Positions 29,566 to 37,201 of a stretch of 51,160 bases of DNA are shown here, in pieces. Under the pieces are notes generated by a model. It was not told the origin of the DNA. It was given only the letters and a program-made list of their open reading frames with translations, and did not search any database. Every line of letters begins with the position of its first letter. The stretch's first letter is position 1. The DNA comes from Phaeospirillum sp. Lineage in GTDB: Bacteria; Pseudomonadota; Alphaproteobacteria; Rhodospirillales; Magnetospirillaceae. The position numbers were made by a program, and so were the translations under genes. The stretch is from the NCBI GenBank assembly GCA_030651575.1, contig JAUSFB010000049.1, positions 1 to 51,160 of the forward strand. The letters run 5' to 3'.

Positions 29566-30459
29566 GTGTCCAGGAAGCATCCCATCATCGCCATTACCGG
29601 ATCATCCGGGGCCGGCACCAGCACCGTCAAGGAAGCGTTCGAGCACATGTTCCGGCGCGAAGGCATCAAGCCGGCCATCGTCGAGGGGGATAGCTTCCAC
29701 CGCTACAACCGCGTCGACATGAAAAAGGCCATGGCCGAGGCCGAGAAAAAGGCCAGCCGCACCTTCAGCCATTTCGGCCCCGACGCCAATCTGTTCACCG
29801 AGTTGGAAGAGCTGTTCGGCACCTATGGCGACACCGGCCGTGGCCGTCGGCGGCTTTACGTCCACAATGACGAGGAAGCCGCCCGCTTCTCCCATCTGGG
29901 CATCGGTTCCGGCGAGTTCACCCCCTGGGAGGACATCCCCGAGGATACCGACTGCCTGTTCTACGAAGGCCTGCACGGCTGCGTCGCCACCAAGGACGTC
30001 AACGTCGCCCAGCATGCCGACCTCAAGATCGGCGTGGTCCCGGTGATCAACCTGGAATGGATTCAAAAGATCCACCGCGACACCCGCCAGCGCGGCTATT
30101 CCGAGGAGGCGGTGATGGACACCATCTTGCGCCGCATGCACGACTACGTTCACTACATCGTGCCGCAGTTCAAGCTGACCGATATCAACTTCCAGCGGGT
30201 TCCCATCGTCGATACCTCGGACCCCATCATCGCCCGCGACATCCCCACCGCCGACGAGAGTCTGGTGGTGATCCGCTTTCGCAAACCCGACCGCTTCCGG
30301 GTCGACTTCCCCTTTCTGCTCCAGATGCTGAAAGACTCCTGGATGAGCCGGCGCAACACCATCGTGGTGCCTGGCGGCAAAATGGGGCTGGCCATGGAAC
30401 TGATTCTAACCCCGATCCTTCGCCGGATCATGGAGGACCGCCGGTCCGTCCTTGGCTGA
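29566..30459 (+). CDS. cbbP: Phosphoribulokinase (bacterial class I)
   Basis: A 297-residue kinase that phosphorylates ribulose 5-phosphate to make the RuBisCO substrate. The P-loop is GSSGAGTSTV at about residues 12-21. VEGDSFHRYNR contains the catalytic aspartate, and the family blocks FYEGLHGC, NLEWIQKIHRD and VPGGKMGLAMEL follow. Size is that of the bacterial octameric class. The start is GTG at 29566, following GAGGAG. It is co-directional with cbbM and ends at a textbook terminator, so cbbM and this gene probably form a two-gene operon. Confidence 0.95.
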   Translation: MSRKHPIIAITGSSGAGTSTVKEAFEHMFRREGIKPAIVEGDSFHRYNRVDMKKAMAEAEKKASRTFSHFGPDANLFTELEELFGTYGDTGRGRRRLYVHNDEEAARFSHLGIGSGEFTPWEDIPEDTDCLFYEGLHGCVATKDVNVAQHADLKIGVVPVINLEWIQKIHRDTRQRGYSEEAVMDTILRRMHDYVHYIVPQFKLTDINFQRVPIVDTSDPIIARDIPTADESLVVIRFRKPDRFRVDFPFLLQMLKDSWMSRRNTIVVPGGKMGLAMELILTPILRRIMEDRRSVLG

Positions 30460-30476
30460 CGAGGGAGCCACAACTG

Positions 30477-30509
30477 GGCCGGCGGGGAAACCCGCCGGCC
30501 TTATTTTTT
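30477..30509 (+). terminator. Rho-independent terminator after phosphoribulokinase
   Basis: GGCCGGCGGG (30477-30486) pairs perfectly with CCCGCCGGCC (30491-30500) around a GAAA loop. TTATTTTTT follows. It ends the cbbM operon just before the convergent TrpB2 gene. Confidence 0.93.
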
Positions 30510-30512
30510 GCC

Positions 30513-31871
30513 TTACCCCACCTTGGGCAATTCAGCCAGGGCGGCGTCCAGCGCCGCCTGATCATAGGTGTTGTCCTTCAGCTTGCCGGCGAAATAGTCG
30601 GTATAGGACTGCATGTCGAAATGGCCATGGCCCGAAAGGTTGAACAAGATGCTCTCGGACTTGCCCTCGGCCTTGCAGCGCAGCGCCTCGTCGATCGCCG
30701 CCTTAACCGCATGTGACGATTCCGGAGCCGGCACGATGCCTTCGGCGCGGGCGAACTGGACGGCGGCGGCAAAGCACTCGGTCTGGTGGTAGGAGCGCGC
30801 CTCCATCAGGCCCAGTTCCTTGACATGGCTGACCATGGGCGCCATGCCGTGATAGCGCAGGCCGCCGGCATGGGAGCCTGGCGGCATGAAGGTGGCCCCC
30901 AGGGTGTGCATCTTGACCAGCGGCGTCAGCTTGCCGGTATCGCCAAAATCATAGGCGTACAGCCCCTTGGTCAGGGTCGGGCAGGAGGCGGGCTCCACTC
31001 CGATCACCCGGACCTTGCCGCCTTTCAGATTCTCGCGGATATAGGGGAAGGCCAGACCGGCGAAGTTGGAGCCGCCGCCGGTGCAGGCGATGACGATGTC
31101 GGGCTGATCGCCAGCCATCTCCATCTGCATCATCGCCTCTTCGCCGATGATGGTCTGGTGGAGGCAGACATGGTTGAGCACGCTGCCCAGCGCGTATTTG
31201 GTGTCATCGCGCGAAGCGGCGACCTCGACCGCCTCCGAGATGGCGATGCCGAGCGAGCCATTGGAATGGGGGTCCTTTTCCAGGATGGACCGGCCGGCAT
31301 GGGTCAGCGATGACGGGCTGGCGATGCACTTGGCGCCATAGGTCTCCATCAGGGCGCGGCGATAGGGCTTTTGCTCGTAGGAGATCTTGACCATGAAGAC
31401 CTCGACCTCCAAGCCGAACAGCGAGCCGGCGAAGGCCAGCGAAGACCCCCACTGACCGGCGCCGGTCTCGGTCGCCAGCCGCTTGACCCCTTCTTGCTTG
31501 TTGTAGAAGGCCTGCGGCACCGAGGTGTTGGGCTTGTGGCTGCCGGCGGGGCTGACGCCCTCGTACTTGAAATAGATCTTGGCCGGGGTGCCCAGCGCCC
31601 TCTCCAGCCGCCGCGCCCGAATCAGCGGCGACGGCCGCCACAGGCGATAAATCTCGCGCACCGGCTCGGGAATCTCGACCCACCGCTCGGTGGTGACCTC
31701 CTGAGCGATCACTGCCATGGGAAAGATGGGAGCAAGGTCGTCGGGGCCGATGGGCTGGCCGGTGCCGGGATGCAAGGGCGGCGGCGTCGGCACCGGCAGG
31801 TCGGCGTTGAGGTTGTACCAGGCCTTCGGCAGGCGATCCTCGGACAGCAGATACTTGGTGCTCTCGGTCAT
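30513..31871 (-). CDS. trpB2: Tryptophan synthase beta-like PLP enzyme, TrpB2 type
   Basis: A 452-residue PLP-dependent beta-synthase of the longer TrpB2 group, which differs from the TrpA-bound TrpB1. It joins serine (or phosphoserine) and indole. The N-terminal extension PEPVREIYRLWRPSPLIRAR is typical. The PLP lysine lies in GSHKPNTS, substrate contacts in ETGAGQWGSS, the phosphate loop in CTGGGSNFAG, and GHGHFDM near the end. The start at 31871 (MTESTKYLLSEDRLP) fits the family length; the frame is open upstream without family sequence. No other trp genes are near, so it may salvage indole. It is convergent with prk across the terminator. Confidence 0.9.
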   Translation of the reverse strand: MTESTKYLLSEDRLPKAWYNLNADLPVPTPPPLHPGTGQPIGPDDLAPIFPMAVIAQEVTTERWVEIPEPVREIYRLWRPSPLIRARRLERALGTPAKIYFKYEGVSPAGSHKPNTSVPQAFYNKQEGVKRLATETGAGQWGSSLAFAGSLFGLEVEVFMVKISYEQKPYRRALMETYGAKCIASPSSLTHAGRSILEKDPHSNGSLGIAISEAVEVAASRDDTKYALGSVLNHVCLHQTIIGEEAMMQMEMAGDQPDIVIACTGGGSNFAGLAFPYIRENLKGGKVRVIGVEPASCPTLTKGLYAYDFGDTGKLTPLVKMHTLGATFMPPGSHAGGLRYHGMAPMVSHVKELGLMEARSYHQTECFAAAVQFARAEGIVPAPESSHAVKAAIDEALRCKAEGKSESILFNLSGHGHFDMQSYTDYFAGKLKDNTYDQAALDAALAELPKVG

Positions 31872-31976
31872 CTCGACATTCCCGGCTGACAAATGTAAAT
31901 ATCCCCGCCGTTTTACCCCCTGCGGCGGCTGTTGCAAAGGGGCCTGCGCCCATCGGACAAATGAGAAATTTTCCTC

Positions 31977-32005
31977 TTGCACACCCGGTCATATCGACAT
32001 ATAAA
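31977..32005 (+). promoter_or_regulatory. Promoter of tRNA-Lys
   Basis: TTGCAC (31977-31982), a 17-base spacer and TATAAA (32000-32005) lie 43 bases before the mature tRNA 5' end. The elements are near consensus and correctly spaced. Confidence 0.75.
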
Positions 32006-32047
32006 ACCGCCCTCCGCCGGGAGACGCCAAACACCGGCAGACACTAT

Positions 32048-32123
<76 letters not shown>

Positions 32124-32128
32124 AGTTC

Positions 32129-32161
32129 AAACCCCCGGAAAGCCTGGCTTTCCGGGGGTTT
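32129..32161 (+). terminator. Terminator hairpin after tRNA-Lys
   Basis: AAACCCCCGGAAAG (32129-32142) pairs with CTTTCCGGGGGTTT (32148-32161), a perfect 14-bp stem around CCTGG. The stem itself ends in TTT. It lies five bases after the tRNA CCA. Confidence 0.85.
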
Positions 32162-32225
32162 CGCTTATGGGAACAGCGAGAGAACATTAACCTTTGTCCA
32201 ACTCTGTCCAAGTTGGATGTCCAAC

Positions 32226-33341
32226 TCAATCGTTCTTAGCGTGTTCTTTTGAACCGTTCTCGCCCTGATCGGCCATATCCTCGACTACCACCAGGGCGGC
32301 AATGTCGTTATCGCCCCTCTCCAGCCGCTTGGCGGTGCCTGCGGCGGCCAGGGCAGAGGTGCGGACCAGATAGCGGGTGAGGATCTGGTCGATGCTTTTT
32401 GGGGTATGCCCGGTGATGCCGGCGATCTGCAGGGTGGTGCAGCCCGCGATGGCCAACTCGGTGACGGCGGTGTGGCGCAGATGCATGAACTGCAGATCGA
32501 GCATGTCGACACTGCTGCCGTCCGCGAGAAAGAACGTCCCCCACTCTGCCGCCGCCGCTTCGCGGATCTCGGCGAAGATGTGGCGGAAGTGGTCTTCCTT
32601 CCAGGCCGCACCAGTGCTCTCGCATAGGATCAGCGGCGCCGTGGGCGTTCCCTCGATCTTGCGATCCTGCTGGGCCCTCACCTCGGCATCGACCCGGCGT
32701 TGGACCCAAGGAGAGTGCGGCACCGCCACACGCTGATCGGTCTTGCCCTGTTTGACGTGGAAAACGCCACTGCGATAGCCGATCCGCTGCATGGCCAGGA
32801 TGTCGCCCTGGCGCTGGCCGATCCAGTGATTGACCACCATGGCGGTGCCCAGGGGCAGCAGCCGGGCGATCTCGGGCGGGAGTTTGCCCCCCTTGGCCTG
32901 CCGCTCCACCTGCTGGCGCGCCTGGGTAATACCGCCTGCGGTGGGGATCAGCCGATCCACATAGGCGAGGATTGCGGCGCGCGCATCCATGGTGGCGCGC
33001 TGGCTGTTGGTCAGGTGGGTGGTGTCGCCGATAAGTCCGGCGGGGAGTGCCTTAACTACTGGTTGGGGGGGCGAACTAGCCGAAATGGCGCGGGGCGGAA
33101 GCGGCAGGGTGGCGGCGATCTGGTGGGCGTGGTGATGCCGAACCATGTCGCGGGATTCGTCGTCTGGCAGGGAAATCAGGATGGCTGCCACACGGTACTC
33201 CCATGCGTGGGAGGCATCGCCCTGGCGGCGGCGGCGCGGCCAGCTCTCGGTGGCGGCGCGCTTGTTGACACCTTGGGGCGAAGCGGGGAAATTGGGAAGA
33301 TCCAGCCCGGCCAGTTCGGCGGCGGTCATCCAGTCGCTCAT
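32226..33341 (-). CDS. Tyrosine recombinase with a Mu transposase-type N-terminal DNA-binding domain
   Basis: A 371-residue fusion. Residues 1-75 match the Mu A/repressor N-terminal winged-helix family in style: WMTAAELAGLDLPNFPASPQ, GVNKRA, W..RRRQG, WEYRV and SLPDDESRD follow the same order as in MuA. From about 165 onward the protein is a phage-type tyrosine recombinase: the first arginine in GQRQGDILAM, lysine in KQGKTDQRVAVP, HxxR in MHLRHTAVTELAIAGCTTLQ, histidine in ITGHTPKSID and the tyrosine in TRYLV. It should cut and join DNA at an attachment site. It ends 103 bases from tRNA-Lys, which fits integration there. The start overlaps the upstream stop as ATGA. The domain pairing is unusual and both halves look intact. 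Confidence 0.85.
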   Translation of the reverse strand: MSDWMTAAELAGLDLPNFPASPQGVNKRAATESWPRRRRQGDASHAWEYRVAAILISLPDDESRDMVRHHHAHQIAATLPLPPRAISASSPPQPVVKALPAGLIGDTTHLTNSQRATMDARAAILAYVDRLIPTAGGITQARQQVERQAKGGKLPPEIARLLPLGTAMVVNHWIGQRQGDILAMQRIGYRSGVFHVKQGKTDQRVAVPHSPWVQRRVDAEVRAQQDRKIEGTPTAPLILCESTGAAWKEDHFRHIFAEIREAAAAEWGTFFLADGSSVDMLDLQFMHLRHTAVTELAIAGCTTLQIAGITGHTPKSIDQILTRYLVRTSALAAAGTAKRLERGDNDIAALVVVEDMADQGENGSKEHAKND

Positions 33342-33796
33342 CGTCCTGCTCCCCGCGCCCGACGCTCTTCGACAGCCGCCAATTGCTCCAGCTCGCAGAC
33401 CTTCTCCCGGATTTGGGCGGCGCGGATCAATGAGACATAGCGGTCATCAATCACCGCCCAGCCGAAGGGTTCGGCCATCACCTGAAGCAGGCGGACATCA
33501 TTGGTGATATGGGCCAGCGCCATGATCCGCACCCCGTTGATGACGGTGTCGGCACGGGCCTCGCTGGCGTAGTTGTCCAGCATGTTCTCGGAGATGGTCT
33601 CGCCAAGATACTCGCCCATTCGGTGGGCGACATCGGCGCGGGTCATGCCGCATTCTTTAAGCGTCAAAGCCACCGCCTTGGACAGCAGGGTCGCCAGCGA
33701 GGTGGATTTGAGCGCCACGTCTGGATAGCGCCGGGTGATCGGCGGCGGCTGCCAGTCCAGTAGGGGGGTGGTCGCGTCCTGGCGGCGGCGGGCCAT
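33338..33796 (-). CDS. Mu-like phage early-region protein of unknown function
   Basis: A 152-residue protein. The middle part (LKECGMTRADVAHRMGEYLG, then ETISENMLDNYASEARAD) is a helix-rich block that resembles small proteins found next to transposase genes in Mu-like (transposable) phages; the resemblance is from memory of the family, not a search. The C-terminus is a charged helix (REKVCELEQLAAVEERRARG). No catalytic motif is seen. It lies between the Ner-like gene (one base away) and the recombinase (ATGA overlap), so it is part of the same transcript and probably acts in DNA binding or regulation of integration. Confidence 0.6.
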   Translation of the reverse strand: MARRRQDATTPLLDWQPPPITRRYPDVALKSTSLATLLSKAVALTLKECGMTRADVAHRMGEYLGETISENMLDNYASEARADTVINGVRIMALAHITNDVRLLQVMAEPFGWAVIDDRYVSLIRAAQIREKVCELEQLAAVEERRARGAGR

Positions 33797-33797
33797 G

Positions 33798-34121
33798 TCA
33801 GCCAGCCCCTTGAGTTTCGACGTTTCCCGGAGCGCTCTCCATGATACGCTTCATGGGTCTAGTCCGGGTCACCCGGCGGCCAGCAGCGTCAAAGCGTTCT
33901 GGGAACAGGGCTTCAGCCGACATGTCCAGGGCCTTAGCGATGACCGGTTCCAGGTGGACATTGGGAGCCATTAACGCCGCACTCATGGCTTGGTGTGTGA
34001 CTCCCTCTTCCTTGGCTAGAGCGCGCAGGCTGGCACCCCGGATACGGAGCTGGCCACAAATCCACACCCGCCGGATGGCGGGGTTTTTTGGGACGTCAGT
34101 AGTTGCAATGGCATGTGACAT
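33798..34121 (-). CDS. Ner/Nlp-like helix-turn-helix regulator
   Basis: A 107-residue DNA-binding protein of the Ner (Mu) / Nlp type. The signature runs NPAIRRVWICGQLRIRGASL, RALAKEEGVTHQAMSAALM, then HLEPVIAKALDMSAEALFPE, matching the Ner pattern of a G-x-S-L-x-x-LA helix-turn-helix ending in a (W/F)PxRF motif (here FPERF). In Mu, Ner turns down early transcription and opposes the repressor. Here it is the first gene of the minus-strand early operon and is divergent from an XRE repressor at 34295, the same arrangement. The C-terminal 30 residues are basic. A promoter with TATAAC lies only eight bases before the ATG, so the message may be nearly leaderless. Confidence 0.75.
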   Translation of the reverse strand: MSHAIATTDVPKNPAIRRVWICGQLRIRGASLRALAKEEGVTHQAMSAALMAPNVHLEPVIAKALDMSAEALFPERFDAAGRRVTRTRPMKRIMESAPGNVETQGAG

Positions 34122-34128
34122 GGCAAAC

Positions 34129-34158
34129 GTTATAACGCCCTTTTGGGCGTCAGTACAA
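34129..34158 (-). promoter_or_regulatory. Predicted promoter of the Ner-like operon
   Basis: On the minus strand: TTGTAC (34158-34153), 18 bases, TATAAC (34134-34129). Transcription would begin within a few bases of the ATG at 34121. The spacer holds the hairpin ACGCCC-TTTT-GGGCGT. A GTTTCAGC half-site lies just upstream at 34182-34189. Confidence 0.5.
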
Positions 34159-34181
34159 GGTGAAAAAGCCGCCTCATGGCT

Positions 34182-34314
34182 GTTTCAGCGACCAAAAGAG
34201 CGCCTGCTTGCGTTTCTTGACGAAAAGACGTTTTATTTCAATGTGTTGTCTGCCGCTGAAACGGTTTCAGCGAGCCTGTACCGGAGTTTCAGCCGTGTCG
34301 CCTGCCGCTGAAAC
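34182..34314. promoter_or_regulatory. Cluster of GTTTCAGC/GCTGAAAC operator half-sites
   Basis: The 8-base element occurs at 34182-34189 (GTTTCAGC), twice as a perfect 19-bp palindrome at 34254-34272 (CGCTGAAAC-G-GTTTCAGCG), at 34286-34293 (GTTTCAGC) and at 34307-34314 (GCTGAAAC). The last two flank the repressor start codon. The cluster sits between two divergent regulator genes, as expected for a phage-type switch. Confidence 0.75.
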
Positions 34315-34801
34315 TATCGGATGGCGTATTAAAGCGGTGCGGGGCGGCTTGTCCCAAGACGCCTTTGGCGAACAATTGGGCGTTGCGAAAGACACCGTCG
34401 GAAAATACGAGCGGAACAGGATCGTTCCTGGTGGGGATGTCTTGGCGCGCATCCATGTTGATTTCGGGGTCGACATTAATTGGCTGCTGACCGGTGAGGG
34501 CCAGATGCGCCCTGGTGGCGCCGGGGCCGCTCCAAGCAGCGCATCGGCCGCCATCGACGCCGACATGGTTGGTCGCGTCCTTGAAGAGATTTCGTTGATT
34601 TATAAAGAGTTTGGCTGGGGCAAGAGCCTGTCTCAGCTCGGCTCCGAGGCCGCCCAGATCGCTGCCGACCTTGCCGCCGACGGTCAGACCCCGGAGGAGA
34701 AGGGTGCCGCCGTCAAAGCCGCCGGAGCCATGCTCCGCCGCCAGCTGCGCGCCGCCGTCGCTGATCCGAACAGTGACGCGGCTCGCGCCCGAAAGGCTTG
34801 A
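34295..34801 (+). CDS. XRE/CI-type phage repressor
   Basis: A 168-residue regulator. An N-terminal XRE helix-turn-helix covers about residues 5-65: IGWRIKAVRGGLSQDAFGEQ, LGVAKDTVGKYERNRIVPGG, then VDINWLLTGEGQM. The rest is helical, with a segment LSQLGSEAAQIAADLAADGQ and a basic end. There is no LexA-type Ser/Lys peptidase domain, so induction by RecA-stimulated self-cleavage is not expected. The GTG at 34295 is chosen because CGGAG precedes it and the frame upstream has no family sequence. GTTTCAGC half-sites flank the start, implying self-regulation. It opposes the Ner-like gene and likely holds the element silent. Confidence 0.75.
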   Translation: MSPAAETIGWRIKAVRGGLSQDAFGEQLGVAKDTVGKYERNRIVPGGDVLARIHVDFGVDINWLLTGEGQMRPGGAGAAPSSASAAIDADMVGRVLEEISLIYKEFGWGKSLSQLGSEAAQIAADLAADGQTPEEKGAAVKAAGAMLRRQLRAAVADPNSDAARARKA

Positions 34802-34945
34802 GACTTGTATACATCGCCCCGCCTCAGGGAATCACAATCGATTCGGGGGTTGAATGCGTAGAAATTACGCACTCGTCCTCCCGGTTGGAATGCTGCGCTT
34901 TCTTTGTCTGCTCTTGGGCGTGCCACAGCGTTAGAAGGAGACACC

Positions 34946-35446
34946 ATGCGTATTATCATCATCGCCATTCTAACGCTGTTGGCTTTGGGAAGGGCGGCTC
35001 GGGCCGATGATCTGCATGATTTCGATAGGCAGGTTGTCGCCCAATACCTCTCCGGCAATCCCCCGATCATCAAAAGAGCCCAGAACCCCGCCGACGTTGT
35101 GCGGGTGTGGCAAGATATGGTCATGGTAAAGAAGATGATCTATCTGGAGATAGACAATGCTTTGCACATCCAAACCAGACCCCAGCTTGTCCGCCGTATT
35201 GATGCTGCCATGACAGTCTTGAAAGGCCAGGAAGACTCGCAGGTTGTTCTGCTGGCCGATATAGTCGAGATGTTTGCCTACAGCGCCAGCGCATTCCGCG
35301 CAGGCCAAGCGCCCCACTCCTCGTTCGCTCGGGCCGGAACGCTGCTAACCGGTAGCGGGACTACGGCTCTCGCCAGAGATCTGGATCGAAAATACTCGAA
35401 GCCGGGCACCATCATCCCGCCAGAGCCCGCTCTCACGAAGTGGTGA
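34946..35446 (+). CDS. Exported protein of unknown function
   Basis: A 166-residue protein with a clear signal peptide (MRIIIIAILTLLALGRAARA, cleavage after ARA). The mature part is about 146 residues, mainly helical (VRVWQDMVMVKKMIYLEIDN) with a repeat-free, proline-poor body and a C-terminus rich in Ser, Gly and Pro. I do not recognise a family. A strong AGAAGGAGA ribosome site precedes the ATG at 34946. It sits at the right end of the integrated element as a possible cargo gene, or it may be a host gene next to the boundary. Function unknown. Confidence 0.65.
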   Translation: MRIIIIAILTLLALGRAARADDLHDFDRQVVAQYLSGNPPIIKRAQNPADVVRVWQDMVMVKKMIYLEIDNALHIQTRPQLVRRIDAAMTVLKGQEDSQVVLLADIVEMFAYSASAFRAGQAPHSSFARAGTLLTGSGTTALARDLDRKYSKPGTIIPPEPALTKW

Positions 35447-35473
35447 TCCATTGGTGACCCTTCATGGCCAGTG

Positions 35474-35610
35474 CCGGTGCAAAATCGGCCGGTAATTTGA
35501 CCATTCCCGACCATTATTGGGCATCGACCGGTGCAGAACCTTTTTTCCGTCAATCCCGCCCAGGCGTTGGGTTTCCGGCCCCATACCCCATTTTATCGAC
35601 GGTGCAGAAT
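35474..35610. repeat. Three direct copies of a GGTGCA(A/G)AA motif
   Basis: Copies are CCGGTGCAAAATCGG (35474-35488), CCGGTGCAGAACC (35528-35540) and ACGGTGCAGAATT (35599-35611). Spacings are 54 and 71 bases. No gene fits these 237 bases (35447-35683). Such repeated GGTGCAAAAT-like blocks recall the multi-repeat ends of IS21-type elements, so this may be a decayed insertion end. No transposase remains. Confidence 0.4.
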
Positions 35611-35683
35611 TGGTCATCTCCCCACAGGGCGGTTTGGAGCCGGGCGCAGCCGCAATATCCCTGGCGCCTTCAACGGCAGCCCA

Positions 35684-37201
35684 TCACTCATTGATGCGGG
35701 CCTTGTTGATCACGTCCCGCAACAGGGCCTCTGATGAGTTAACAACCCCATTCTCTTCATGCAATACGGCGTTCATTTGTTGCCCAGTGCGTGGATCCTT
35801 GGCGACAACCTTGACAAAACCTTCCCGCTCATACGTCACCGTGACTTCAAGAGGATAGTTCTTGCGTGGGGCGGCGATAGGACCAAAGGCGAAATGGCCA
35901 AGGCTTACACCTTGGGAAGATTCGCTCTTTCGTTGGATCAGTTCGATCACGATCCGGGTCTGGTCGTCCCGCCGGGTAAAGAGAACGTCGGTATGCTTGG
36001 CCGGCAAGGGGGTGTTCCGAGGAATCAGAACCTTCATCCCCATTTGGTTGGTCCGATCATCCCAGATGCTGATGCCGAGATCGTTGGAGGCGATCTGCTG
36101 CTGCAACAAGTCGGCGCCCGCGCCGCCACGGGCGCGCGCATGGGCGATCAGGGCAGCCCCGTGCGCCACGGCGGCGAATGGTTGGCGACATTCGATCTGG
36201 CTTGGGGGCTTACCGCTGACCTGGGACAGACGCTGCCGCACGGCTGGCAGCTGGCTCGACCCTCCCGTCAACACCACCATATCGACGGCGCTCCAGCTCA
36301 GGGCCGCATCGGCCAGACATTTCTCGGAAATGGCGATGGTCTCATCCAGCATGGGCGTGATGATGCGGTCGAACTGAGGACGGCCAATGGCGATATCTTG
36401 AGTAAGGCTGCCGAAAATCAGGGTCCGATGGACTCGCGGCACCTGCTCGCTGGACAGGGTGATCTTGATATTCTCTGCCGTACGGCGAAGATTCAAGGAC
36501 CCGCCCGACTCGCGCAAGGGATCGAGACCCTGGCCCAGCAAGCACTCCTCGCACAAGATCTCGACCAGCTTGTCGTCGATCCACTTGCCCCCCAGGCTGT
36601 TCGATCCAGCGGTGGACAAGACATACAACCCGTCGGGCGACGCGTGCAGCAGCGTCGCGTCGAAGGTTCCTCCCCCCAGGTCATAGACGAAAATGGTCCG
36701 CTCGCGATCCCGGTCATCCAACCCGTAATAGGTCGCGGCAGCCACCGGCTCATCGACCAGATAAGGGGCCGGCAACTCGGCCATCAACGCCGCCTGCACC
36801 GTCGCCCGCCTCTCGCGGTCCCCAAACTGAGCGGGCACGGTAAGAACCAGGCTCTGCGGCGGACTGTTGACGAATCCCTCGGCGTCGCGGCGCAATTTCT
36901 TCAACACCAGCGCGGAAATGGCCTCGGCATCCCAATCCCGCCTCTGGTGGTCGGTAAAGACGGGTTGACGGCTCCCCATCGACAGTTTGGCAAAGCGCAC
37001 GATCGGAAGGTCCGGCAGCATCTCCAGCGCGTCTTCAAGCGCCTGCCCCACCAAGATTCCGCGCGGGCCGACATGCACGGCGCTGGCCGTCTGGAACGAT
37101 CTGGCCCGATCGATATCGGGACATAGGGTGGGGACGCCGTCACTGTTGACGAAGCTGGCCAGCGAGAAGACGGTGCCGAGGTCGATTCCAAGATGCGTCA
37201 T
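35684..37201 (-). CDS. Hsp70-family ATPase, short form
   Basis: A 505-residue DnaK-like protein. The actin-fold ATPase domain (about 1-375) has phosphate loop 1 GIDLGTVFSLASF, VLTVPAQFGDRERRA, the linker strand LVDEPVAAATYYG, phosphate loop 2 VYDLGGGTFDATL and the adenosine motif VVLTGGSSQLPAVRQ. A short beta-sandwich substrate domain follows (ISIWDDRTNQMGMKVLIPRN, then TPLPAKHTDVLFTRRDDQTR). The helical lid of DnaK is missing, since DnaK is about 640 residues. So it is a specialised Hsp70, not the general chaperone. It overlaps the upstream membrane-protein stop as ATGA and the pair diverges from the kinase/ABC operon at 39276. A J-like stretch in the kinase at 47241 might be a partner. Confidence 0.88.
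   Translation of the reverse strand: MTHLGIDLGTVFSLASFVNSDGVPTLCPDIDRARSFQTASAVHVGPRGILVGQALEDALEMLPDLPIVRFAKLSMGSRQPVFTDHQRRDWDAEAISALVLKKLRRDAEGFVNSPPQSLVLTVPAQFGDRERRATVQAALMAELPAPYLVDEPVAAATYYGLDDRDRERTIFVYDLGGGTFDATLLHASPDGLYVLSTAGSNSLGGKWIDDKLVEILCEECLLGQGLDPLRESGGSLNLRRTAENIKITLSSEQVPRVHRTLIFGSLTQDIAIGRPQFDRIITPMLDETIAISEKCLADAALSWSAVDMVVLTGGSSQLPAVRQRLSQVSGKPPSQIECRQPFAAVAHGAALIAHARARGGAGADLLQQQIASNDLGISIWDDRTNQMGMKVLIPRNTPLPAKHTDVLFTRRDDQTRIVIELIQRKSESSQGVSLGHFAFGPIAAPRKNYPLEVTVTYEREGFVKVVAKDPRTGQQMNAVLHEENGVVNSSEALLRDVINKARINE

Noticed and set aside
35759-37126. A 455-codon plus-strand frame
   Set aside because: It is antisense to the Hsp70 gene, whose nucleotide-binding motifs are all present.
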